A stretch of 64,000 nucleotides of DNA from Mucilaginibacter endophyticus. GTDB taxonomy: Bacteria; Bacteroidota; Bacteroidia; Sphingobacteriales; Sphingobacteriaceae. Position numbers and translations under genes: made by a program. The notes under the pieces were generated by a model. That model saw only the letters and a program-made list of their open reading frames with translations. It made no database searches and was not told the origin of the DNA. Position 1 is the first letter of the stretch, and each line of letters opens with the position of its first letter. Shown piece by piece: positions 9,808 through 16,933 of the stretch. The stretch covers positions 62,001-126,000 of the forward strand of contig NZ_QPCG01000004.1 of NCBI RefSeq assembly GCF_003351025.1, given 5' to 3'.

Positions 9808-10179
9808 ATGAAAAAATTACTGATGATACTGGCCCTGGCCGGTGGACTAAGCTTCACTGCAAGCGCGCAAAAAAAAGTTGAAAAAACGCCGGCTCAAAAA
9901 GCAGGCAATAAAACCGAGCATCTGGAAAAACATTTGAAACTTACTGCTGATCAAACTAAAAAAGTAAACGCGGTTTTGCTGGCGCAGGCCACAAGTATTG
10001 ATAGCCTGAAAAAGTTAAAGCAAGACAAAAAAACAAGTCACCTGGCCGATCAGAAGATCAAAAAACAGACGGCCGATAAACTCGACAAAATATTTACCCC
10101 TGAGCAGAAAAAAGCTTATGCTGAAATGAAAGCCGAAAAGAAAGCTAAAAAAGATGCGGTAAAAAAAGCGGCTCAATAA
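9808..10179 (+). CDS. Small exported Lys-rich protein, Spy/CpxP-like LTxxQ motif
   Basis: 123 residues: signal peptide (MKKLLMILALAGGLSFTASAQ) and a mature part that is about one third lysine and entirely helical in character. Two LTxxQ-like repeats (LKLTADQTKKV and KIFTPEQKKAY) are the hallmark of the Spy/CpxP periplasmic chaperone family, so a stress-related periplasmic role is plausible. The extreme lysine content and the Ala/Lys tail (KAEKKAKKDAVKKAAQ) are unusual for Spy proper. Single gene, transcribed away from the DUF1800 gene. Confidence 0.7.
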   Translation: MKKLLMILALAGGLSFTASAQKKVEKTPAQKAGNKTEHLEKHLKLTADQTKKVNAVLLAQATSIDSLKKLKQDKKTSHLADQKIKKQTADKLDKIFTPEQKKAYAEMKAEKKAKKDAVKKAAQ

Positions 10180-10224
10180 AACCGTGATTTTCAGGATTTG
10201 GGGAATTTCCTTGATGCAATAAAC

Positions 10225-10508
10225 TAATTTAAAAACGGGATATTCTCCAAGCCCAGCATCGAGATCGAAGTGCTGGAAAACAAAACCGGCGATCTGAACG
10301 GCACGCTCCCGTCGGCAACCATGATAGTGACCGGAAACAACCTCGGCATTTTCATCAGCGAATGTGCAGGCACGATCTAATAGACGGTAGCAGTTGGAGA
10401 ACAAAAAGCTTTGTTTGGAACGTGCAAACCGAACGACTGATGGAGCAACAGTACAGCCAATGGATGCAGCTTAATTTATTGGAGTGCGGAAATCGGTTAA
10501 GACGATAA
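10225..10508 (+). pseudogene. Decayed coding remnant, unidentified
   Basis: Two consecutive forward reading stretches look like protein rather than spacer. One (10228-10380) reads KNGIFSKPSIEIEVLENK...LPSATMIVTGNNLGIFISE and ends in TAA; the second, in another frame (10362-10508), reads LIDGSSWRTKSFVWNVQTE...LMEQQYSQWMQLN. One frameshift would join them. No start codon with a sensible leader is present, and I do not recognise the family. It sits in an otherwise gene-free 450-nt gap before the glycosyltransferase-like pair. Confidence 0.35.
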
Positions 10509-10633
10509 AGGCGGACTTGCTTTAATCAGCACAAATATCCGGCTAAGCCTGCATTTGCAATGAGTACGCAAGCGAGTAGGAATTTTTGATTAATTTGCAT
10601 ACCCGAACTGAAACTCTCATACACATTAGATAT

Positions 10634-11551
10634 ATGGACGAGGTTGCTTTAATAATTATCTACAACCATCAATATAACAGTAACATTGAAATACTTGAAA
10701 AACTCTACAACGGTCGCTTCACAAATATTTATCACATTGTTCCTTTTTATACCGGTGATGAAAGTAACGTGATTCCGGTGTATGAAAATTCGTATTATTT
10801 TCAGGGCTACGTTGCGCAGGCTTTTAAGAGTTTCTATAAATCGACTTATAAACATTACTTTTTTGTAGCCGATGATCTGCTACTGCATCCGCAAATCAAC
10901 CAGGATAATTACAGGGAGTACTTTAAGGTAGACGATACCACTTGCTTTATACCGGGCTTCTCCAATCTTCATGATGTTCAGGGGCCCAGACCGTGGCACA
11001 GGGTTGCCGATGCCTTTTACTGGAACATCAAACAGGTTGGTGTTGAGGCAACAAGTTTTTGGCCGGATAATGAAACGTCTCGCAAGGCTTTTAAAAAGTT
11101 CAACTTAGACCTGAAACCGTTAAAATTCAGCCAGATATGGCCAACGCCTCAATCACTGGGCGATTGGTTCAGTATGCCCAAAAAACATCTTATCCGTTAT
11201 TTAAAAAATCGCCTGCTTAATCAGCAGCATCAGCTTGCATACCCATTGGTTGCAGCATACTCGGATATTTTTATTGTTAGCGCCGATGCCATTGCATCCT
11301 TTGTTAATTATTGCGGTGTAACCGCTGTTACGCGCCTGTTCGTCGAAGTCGGCCTGCCAACGTCTATGGTGCTCGCAGCAGATAAAATAATTACCGAAAA
11401 TGACCTTCCGCTTAAAGGCCGTACTTTATGGACGCCGGCCGATTTTAAGTTTCTGGAACCTTACAATCAAAACCTGAACAATTTGCTGCAGAACTTTCCG
11501 GAGCAAACCCTCTACATACACCCTATCAAGCTCTCGAAATGGAATCAGTAA
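10634..11551 (+). CDS. Glycosyltransferase-like protein of unknown specificity
   Basis: 305 residues from the ATG at 10634; 16 extra in-frame codons upstream (to 10586) do not look like protein. It begins with a Rossmann-type strand (MDEVALIIIYNHQYNSNIEIL) and contains HYFFVADDLLLHP, where the DD pair resembles the metal-binding acidic motif of GT-A glycosyltransferases. There is no signal peptide or membrane helix. Its last 13 nt overlap the STELLO-like gene that follows, so the two are translationally coupled and probably work on the same glycan. Family assignment is inference from the DD motif and the partner. Confidence 0.55.
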   Translation: MDEVALIIIYNHQYNSNIEILEKLYNGRFTNIYHIVPFYTGDESNVIPVYENSYYFQGYVAQAFKSFYKSTYKHYFFVADDLLLHPQINQDNYREYFKVDDTTCFIPGFSNLHDVQGPRPWHRVADAFYWNIKQVGVEATSFWPDNETSRKAFKKFNLDLKPLKFSQIWPTPQSLGDWFSMPKKHLIRYLKNRLLNQQHQLAYPLVAAYSDIFIVSADAIASFVNYCGVTAVTRLFVEVGLPTSMVLAADKIITENDLPLKGRTLWTPADFKFLEPYNQNLNNLLQNFPEQTLYIHPIKLSKWNQ

Positions 11552-12540
11552 ACAAAACCAAAGCCATCGTTATCACATCCATCTTTCAGCCGACTTTGGC
11601 TGTTGAAGCCTTTGCAAAAATGCCTGATCACCATTTGATTGTTGTTGGTGATAAAAAAACGCCGGCCGGCTGGGCCTGTCAGGGGGCAGAATATCTTTCG
11701 GTACGGGATCAGGAGCTACTCGATTTCAAATTGGCAAAGGCACTGCCCTATAATCATTATTGCCGCAAAATGCTCGGTTATTTAAAAGCCATTAAAAACG
11801 GCGCAGGATATATCATCGATACTGACGACGATAATTACCCTAACGAAAACTGGTGTTTCCCGAAAACCGAAGGCAAACATAGTTTGCTCAATGCAAACCA
11901 GGGCTTTATAAATATCTACCAATGGTTTACAGATCAGCATGTTTGGCCGCGCGGCTTGCCGCTGGATTTGCTGCTTAAAGATTTCGAACTTCATCAAAAC
12001 GTCGAGACCCAGACCTGCAAAGTTGGTATCTGGCAGGGACTGGCTGATGAAGACCCCGATGTGGACGCCATTTACCGGCTGACCTTAAATAAACTGATCA
12101 CGTTTAATGACGCAAAACCTGTGGTTCTCGACAAGGGCACTATAGCGCCGTTCAACACGCAAAACACATTGATTGTAAAAGATCTGTTCCCATTACTTTA
12201 CCTGCCCACCTACGTTACATTCAGGTTCACAGATATCTTACGCGGACTGATTGCCCAGCCCATCATGTGGCTTTATGGCTACCAGCTCGGCTTCACAGGC
12301 GCAAATGTTGTGCAAAAACGCAATCCGCACAATTTCGTGGACGACCTGGAATCTGAAATGCCGATGTATAAATATTGCAAAGACATTATTCCAACGGTCG
12401 AAGCAGTTATTTCATCGTCCCGTTCGATGTCGCAAAATTTACAGGATGCCTACCAGGCCCTCCATAAAAAAGGCATCGTAACAGCGCAGGAATTACTCAA
12501 CCTGGATCATTGGCTGGATGATATAGCCTGTTTACTGTAA
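11539..12540 (+). CDS. STELLO-type (DUF288) glycosyltransferase-like protein
   Basis: 333 residues. The N-terminal third matches the STELLO/DUF288 pattern: AIVITSIFQPT, a VVGDKKTPAGW segment, GAEYLSVRDQ, LPYNHYCRKMLGYLKAI, then GAGYIIDTDDDNYP at about residue 95, whose DTDDD is the likely metal/nucleotide-sugar site. The middle holds KGTIAPFNTQNTLIVKDLFPLLYLPTYVTFRFTDILRG, the segment around which these proteins are most conserved. STELLO proteins are known from plants (Golgi proteins affecting cellulose synthase); bacterial members have no assigned acceptor. Start at 11539 lies inside the previous gene. No membrane segment is evident, so it is probably cytoplasmic. Confidence 0.75.
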   Translation: MESVNKTKAIVITSIFQPTLAVEAFAKMPDHHLIVVGDKKTPAGWACQGAEYLSVRDQELLDFKLAKALPYNHYCRKMLGYLKAIKNGAGYIIDTDDDNYPNENWCFPKTEGKHSLLNANQGFINIYQWFTDQHVWPRGLPLDLLLKDFELHQNVETQTCKVGIWQGLADEDPDVDAIYRLTLNKLITFNDAKPVVLDKGTIAPFNTQNTLIVKDLFPLLYLPTYVTFRFTDILRGLIAQPIMWLYGYQLGFTGANVVQKRNPHNFVDDLESEMPMYKYCKDIIPTVEAVISSSRSMSQNLQDAYQALHKKGIVTAQELLNLDHWLDDIACLL

Positions 12541-12881
12541 GAACGATTTGCTTTTTAGTCCTCCACCACCTAAGGTGGGGGTAAATATCCTATTTACTAC
12601 ATAGTAGAAGCAATCGTATTCACTCAAAACTATGTATACGGTTTCTGGCGTAACCTCCACTACTGATCTACCACCAAAGGCGGTGGTTTAGACATTATAC
12701 TTAAGAAAGCGCTTATCAATAAATTTCTTACTCTTGCGGAACACCCCGGCCGTTTTTTTAAAACATAAAAATGGCCGAAATTTTTTCCGACCATTCGTGG
12801 ATATTCTCCCGTTTTTTGTTTTTACACCTTTCGGGCTTTGTATAAAATATCCTATTTTTAAGATAAATCGGTTATTAAAAG
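12541..12881. other. Intergenic region with two GGTGG hairpins
   Basis: A 341-nt gap. It holds CCACC-TAA-GGTGG (12566-12578, extendable to 12563-12581 with one mismatch) and ACCACC...GGTGGT (12670-12687), about 90 nt apart, plus a third dyad CGGCC...GGCCG at 12747-12777 with T-rich sequence after it. The first two share the same arms and could be subterminal hairpins of a small IS200/IS605-type derived element, or structured 3' ends. No reading frame between them is convincing. Confidence 0.4.
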
Positions 12882-13349
12882 ATGGCAAAAAACCTGCTGG
12901 CAAAAAACAAACTTACCATACTGTATGGGCTATGCCTTGCTGTGCTATTGCTTTTGCTAAAATGGCTCGAACTAAAGCTGGTAATAGTTAACAATGCTTA
13001 TGAAGTTTACATGGGCGCAATTGCCGTGTTTTTTACAGCGCTCGGTATCTGGTTGGCATTAAAACTTACCAAGCCCAAAACAGTAATAGTAGAAAAGCAG
13101 GTTTACGTAAATAACGGCCCCGAGTTTACTGTTAACCAGGCCGAGGTAGAAAAAATGGGCCTCAGTAAACGCGAACTGGATGTTTTACAATTGATGGCTG
13201 AAGGGCTGAGCAACCAGGAAATTTCAGAGCGCTTGTTTGTATCGTTAAATACCATCAAAACGCATTCGGCAAAGGTGTTTGAAAAAATGGAGGTAAAACG
13301 CCGCACACAAGCCGTTGAAATGGGCAAACGACTCTGCATTATTCCTTAA
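12882..13349 (+). CDS. Membrane-anchored LuxR/GerE-type transcriptional regulator
   Basis: 155 residues: two hydrophobic helices (about 12-28 and 40-60), a short linker, then a GerE helix-turn-helix (LSKRELDVLQLMAEGLSNQEISERLFVSLNTIKTH, about residues 95-130). The family normally has a sensor or receiver domain in front of the HTH; here only a two-helix membrane anchor is present, so the DNA-binding domain would sit at the inner membrane. It is followed 111 nt downstream by a DUF4199 membrane protein. Target genes unknown. Confidence 0.85.
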   Translation: MAKNLLAKNKLTILYGLCLAVLLLLLKWLELKLVIVNNAYEVYMGAIAVFFTALGIWLALKLTKPKTVIVEKQVYVNNGPEFTVNQAEVEKMGLSKRELDVLQLMAEGLSNQEISERLFVSLNTIKTHSAKVFEKMEVKRRTQAVEMGKRLCIIP

Positions 13350-13460
13350 CCGGCATCATACTTTGGCACTAAAAGCGGCACATTTTTCAAAATCACCCTA
13401 AAGTATGAGCCCGGAAAGTTTCTGACAAGCCAAATTTGTTCTATCAAAACATAAAACGAT

Positions 13461-14000
13461 ATGAAAAAGAATGTACTTGTTTTTGGATCAATCTCCGGTT
13501 TGATCATTGCCGCAACCGGAGGAATTTCTGGGGCCCTGTGTTATGACAATCCCAACTTTCAGGGCAATATGTGGGTGGGCTACGGCTCCATGCTACTGGC
13601 CTTCTCGCTGATATTTGTAGCTATTAAAAACTACCGCGATAAATACAATGAAGGCGTGATCAGTTTCGGCAAAGCTTTTATGATTGGTCTTTATATTGTG
13701 CTCATCACATCAACGGTTTATGTGATTGTATGGCTTATCGAACTCTATAATTTCTATCCGGATTTCATGACCAAGTATGTAGCCCATGTTTTAAGGGAAG
13801 CCAAAGCCCACGGCGCAACGGATGCCGAACTTAAACAGCAGGAGGCAAGTATGGCCGGTTATATTAACATGTATAAAAACCCTTTTGGCGTTATTGTACT
13901 TACTTATATGGAGATATTGCCCGTTGGCCTGGTGATTGCGCTGATAGCAGCTTTGATCCTGAAACGCAAAAACGCCAGTCCGCAATTAGTTACCAATTAA
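13461..14000 (+). CDS. DUF4199 family integral membrane protein
   Basis: 179 residues with four predicted membrane helices (about 5-25, 38-55, 73-95 and 145-166). The pattern VLVFGSISGLIIAA, then SLIFVAIKNYRDKYNEGVISFGKAFMIGLYI and a final helix ending KRKN, matches DUF4199, a Bacteroidota inner-membrane family without assigned function. Between helices 3 and 4 is a soluble Ala/Glu/Lys-rich loop. It could belong with the membrane-bound LuxR-type gene upstream, but the 111-nt gap does not require it. Confidence 0.85.
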   Translation: MKKNVLVFGSISGLIIAATGGISGALCYDNPNFQGNMWVGYGSMLLAFSLIFVAIKNYRDKYNEGVISFGKAFMIGLYIVLITSTVYVIVWLIELYNFYPDFMTKYVAHVLREAKAHGATDAELKQQEASMAGYINMYKNPFGVIVLTYMEILPVGLVIALIAALILKRKNASPQLVTN

Positions 14001-14023
14001 AGTACCTATACGGGTTGCTATAA

Positions 14024-14060
14024 TTTTATGTCATTGCGAGTGAAGCGCAATGACATAAAA
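14024..14060. repeat. GTCATTGCG-type inverted repeat, possible terminator
   Basis: 15-bp perfect stem (TTTTATGTCATTGCG at 14024-14038, complement at 14046-14060) with a 7-nt loop, right after the DUF4199 gene. The ATGTCATTGCGAG core recurs at 20049-20139 and, slightly changed, at 22341-22368, so it is a dispersed repeat that may double as a terminator. Confidence 0.75.
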
Positions 14061-14104
14061 ATCGGGAACAATTAATCTCAACTATTTATTCCTAAATTGG
14101 CTCA

Positions 14105-15004
14105 ATGATATTTGATTTCAGGCTGAAGGTTTTCTATACAGTTGCACAGCGCTTAAGCTTTACCAAGGCTGCTTCCGAGCTGTTTATTACCCAGCCTGCT
14201 GTCACCAAACATATCAAGGAATTGGAACAGCAGCTTAGCGTGCAGCTGTTTAAACGTAACGGCAATAATATCGCCCTCACTACCGCCGGCAAGATCCTGG
14301 AAAAATATGCCGAAAAGATTTTTCAGACTTATACCGAGCTTGAAACCGAACTGGCACAGCTTAACAATTTAGAGGCCGGTACCCTGCACATTGGCGCCAG
14401 TACCACCGTAGCCCAAACTATTTTGCCCAAACTGTTGGCTATGTTTAAAAAAACATATCCCAAAGTCACCTTCAACTTTATCCAGGCCAATACCGACCAG
14501 ATCTCGCAGCTGGTACTTGCCGAAAAAATAGATATAGCGATAGTGGAAGGTGCGGCACATTCGCCACAATTATCTTATACCGATTTCATCAAAGACGAAA
14601 TTGTATTAGTAACCAGCGCTAACAATAAGTTATCCAAAAAAGCCGAGATCACACCCAAGCAATTGCCGTCCATTCCATTGGTTTTAAGGGAGGCTGGATC
14701 GGGTACGCTTGATGTAATTTTCAACGCGTTGGCGGCAATACAGATCAACCCTAAAGATCTTAATATTGAAATTCAGCTGGAGAGCAGCATAGCGATAAAA
14801 CAATACCTTTTATACTCAGAAACAGCTACATTCCTCTCCATCCAATCGGTAGTGAGCGAACTAAAATACAACGAGCTCAGTATTATTGATGTTAAAGGGT
14901 TGGAGATTTTCCGCACGTTTCAATTCATTCAGCTGCACGGTAAACACAGCAAACTGATTGAATTATTTAAACGTTTTTGCCTCGCCAATTATAACTTAAA
15001 GTAA
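14105..15004 (+). CDS. LysR-family transcriptional regulator
   Basis: 299 residues, the normal LTTR length. The N-terminal winged HTH is clear (FYTVAQRLSFTKAASELFITQPAVTKHIKELEQQL, about residues 9-45), followed by the linker helix and a type-2 periplasmic-binding-like effector domain (LHIGASTTVAQTILPKLLAMFK; VLREAGSGT). It is closest in feel to the CysB/CysL-like branch; the effector is unknown. The gene is followed in the same direction by the ferredoxin reductase/ferredoxin pair, and a T-N11-A dyad overlaps its stop codon, so it may control that pair. Confidence 0.9.
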   Translation: MIFDFRLKVFYTVAQRLSFTKAASELFITQPAVTKHIKELEQQLSVQLFKRNGNNIALTTAGKILEKYAEKIFQTYTELETELAQLNNLEAGTLHIGASTTVAQTILPKLLAMFKKTYPKVTFNFIQANTDQISQLVLAEKIDIAIVEGAAHSPQLSYTDFIKDEIVLVTSANNKLSKKAEITPKQLPSIPLVLREAGSGTLDVIFNALAAIQINPKDLNIEIQLESSIAIKQYLLYSETATFLSIQSVVSELKYNELSIIDVKGLEIFRTFQFIQLHGKHSKLIELFKRFCLANYNLK

Positions 15005-15015
15005 TCGCGTATTAC
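15001..15015. promoter_or_regulatory. Candidate LysR box (T-N11-A dyad)
   Basis: GTAAT-CGCGT-ATTAC at 15001-15015 fits the LysR-type T-N11-A consensus. It overlaps the lysR stop codon and lies about 67 nt before the reductase start. The half-site GTAATC recurs inverted at 15028-15033 and direct at 15072-15077, immediately before the reductase ATG. Confidence 0.4.
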
Positions 15016-15081
15016 TTTATATCATTTGATTACCAACAGGTTTAGCTCCAAATTTGAGTACCGAACAAAAGGTAATCACGC

Positions 15082-16092
15082 ATGGAACACATTACTACCG
15101 ATATCTGCATTATAGGCGCCGGACCTGTTGGTTTATTTGCCGTTTTTGAAGCCGGACTGCTCAAAATGCGCTGCCATTTAATTGACGTACTGTCGCAGGT
15201 TGGGGGGCAGCTTTCTGAAATTTATCCGCATAAACCTATATATGATATTCCGGGCTATCCCGACGTTACCGCGCAGCAACTGGTAGATAACCTGATGCTG
15301 CAGATAGCTCCGTTTCATCCAACTTTTAGTTTAGGCGAACGGGTAGAAAACCTGCAACGCAATGAAGACGGTTCATACAATATCATCACTAATGATGGCA
15401 CCGTTGTTCATTGCCAGGTAGTAGTAATTGCCGGCGGCCTTGGTTGCTTTGAGCCCCGCAAGCCGGAAATTGACCGCCTTTCAGATTTTGAAGGTAAAGG
15501 TGTAGCCTACATGGTAAAAAATCCTGAACATTTCCGTGATAAAAAAGTGGTACTGGCCGGCGGCGGTGATTCAGCATTGGACTGGGCCGTTTTCCTGAGT
15601 AATGTGGCTGAACGGGTTACGCTTGTTCACAGGGGCGATACCTTCCGCGGAGCACCTGACAGTGCCGAAAAAGTATTTGATCTGGCCAAGGAAGGCAAAA
15701 TCGACCTGATCCTGAAATCGAACGTGGTTGCCTTAACCGGCGATGACCGTCTTCGCGAGATCACCCTGCTTGACCGCGACCAACAGGTTAGCCACATTGA
15801 AGCCGATCATCTTATTCCACTCTTCGGTCTTAGCCCTAAACTTGGCCCCATCGCCGATTGGGGCTTGAACATAGATCGATCAGCCATCGCGGTAAATACA
15901 GTTGATTACAGCACCAATATTGAGCGCATTTACGCTATTGGCGACATCAACACCTACCCAGGCAAGCTTAAGCTGATATTGTGCGGCTTCCACGAGAGTG
16001 CATTGATGGCGCAGAGCGCTTTCAAATATGTTTTCCCCGAGCAAAAACTGAGTTTTAAATATACCACCGTTTACGGTGTAAGCGCTTTTTAG
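15082..16092 (+). CDS. Ferredoxin-NADP+ reductase, thioredoxin-reductase-like type 2
   Basis: 336 residues. FAD-binding GxGxxG at the N-terminus (IIGAGPVGLFAVFEAG), the YPHKPIYDIPGYP segment typical of type-2 FNR (YumC-like), the NADP Rossmann motif VLAGGGDSALDW, and AIGDINTYPGKLKLILCGFHE for the second FAD contact. It lacks the redox-active CxxC of true thioredoxin reductases, which separates it from TrxB. It would move electrons between NADPH and ferredoxin in the cytoplasm. The ferredoxin gene follows after 2 nt, giving a matched pair. Confidence 0.92.
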   Translation: MEHITTDICIIGAGPVGLFAVFEAGLLKMRCHLIDVLSQVGGQLSEIYPHKPIYDIPGYPDVTAQQLVDNLMLQIAPFHPTFSLGERVENLQRNEDGSYNIITNDGTVVHCQVVVIAGGLGCFEPRKPEIDRLSDFEGKGVAYMVKNPEHFRDKKVVLAGGGDSALDWAVFLSNVAERVTLVHRGDTFRGAPDSAEKVFDLAKEGKIDLILKSNVVALTGDDRLREITLLDRDQQVSHIEADHLIPLFGLSPKLGPIADWGLNIDRSAIAVNTVDYSTNIERIYAIGDINTYPGKLKLILCGFHESALMAQSAFKYVFPEQKLSFKYTTVYGVSAF

Positions 16093-16094
16093 CC

Positions 16095-16412
16095 ATGATA
16101 AATTTAACCATAATTGACCGCTACGGCGGTAGCAGGCCAGTCGAAATTCCGGAGGGTATTAACCTGAGCCTGATGGAAGTGCTGAAAGCATCTGAATATG
16201 ATATCCTGGCTACTTGTGGTGGTATGGCACTTTGTGCCACCTGCCATGTGCAGGTAATAGAAGGCCCTGAAGAATATTTTACAGCCACCGATACCGAACT
16301 GGATGTATTAGATACCCTACCCTATGCCCCTCCTGCAAGTCGCCTGGCTTGTCAAATCAGGATCAATGAAGATATGGACGGGATGGTGTTTAAGCTGGTA
16401 GGGGAAGAGTAA
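16095..16412 (+). CDS. 2Fe-2S ferredoxin, adrenodoxin-type
   Basis: 105 residues. Cluster ligands are Cys41, Cys47, Cys50 and Cys86 in the vertebrate/adrenodoxin pattern C-x5-C-x2-C...C (TCGGMALCATCH and SRLACQI). The acidic segment FTATDTELDVLDTLP between them is the usual partner-binding region. It starts 2 nt after the reductase stop, so the two form one transcription unit and very likely an electron-transfer chain; the terminal acceptor is not in this window. Confidence 0.93.
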   Translation: MINLTIIDRYGGSRPVEIPEGINLSLMEVLKASEYDILATCGGMALCATCHVQVIEGPEEYFTATDTELDVLDTLPYAPPASRLACQIRINEDMDGMVFKLVGEE

Positions 16413-16543
16413 AATTCGACGTCGGGAGTACTCAGTCTTGAATTCAATTCTTAGGTCGGGTTTAAAAATCCTTGTGTTTTGTGTGCGAGCCCTGTTGCCG
16501 GTTTACTATTTTTCTTTCCGGCAGCGGGGTTATTTCAATCTAT

Positions 16544-16894
16544 ATGAAAAAACTATTTAAATCATTTTATAAGGGCCCTATTTTTAAAAGTCGTGACAAC
16601 CACTTCTACAGAGACCCAGATTTACCGGTAAATATTGAATTTGCTAACAGGACAGCTCAACCTAAACATGTTTGGGTTGAGCTCATCTGTATTGACTTTG
16701 AACTCGATAAACAAACTGAATATAAGATATTAACCAATGATAAATCTTTCCGGATCGAATTCGATTCAGATAATTCCATTATTTTTTATTTACAATATAG
16801 TTTTAGTTGTAAATTATTCAGGAGGCCAGTATCAGATGAGATAAGAAATCCCAATGACTGGATTCTTGACCTGGATTTTTCTGATATTAACTGA
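16544..16894 (+). CDS. Small protein of unknown function
   Basis: 116 residues from the ATG at 16544; the same frame is open 24 codons further up (16472), but that stretch is Cys/Phe-rich and does not look like protein. It is acidic at the C-terminus (DWILDLDFSDIN), has no signal peptide or membrane helix, and no recognised domain. Base composition is AT-richer than its neighbours. An orphan or recently acquired gene is possible. Confidence 0.55.
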   Translation: MKKLFKSFYKGPIFKSRDNHFYRDPDLPVNIEFANRTAQPKHVWVELICIDFELDKQTEYKILTNDKSFRIEFDSDNSIIFYLQYSFSCKLFRRPVSDEIRNPNDWILDLDFSDIN

Positions 16895-16933
16895 CAATCA
16901 TTAGGATTAAAATATAGACTATCTACCCTGACT

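Noticed and set aside
10015..10404. 129-codon reverse frame
   Set aside because: It overlaps the Spy-like gene antisense and reads as complement of lysine codons (Phe-rich), with no start context.
12688..12903. 71-codon reverse frame in the gap before the LuxR-type gene
   Set aside because: Low-complexity Lys/Phe sequence covering hairpins; overlaps the start of the forward regulator gene.
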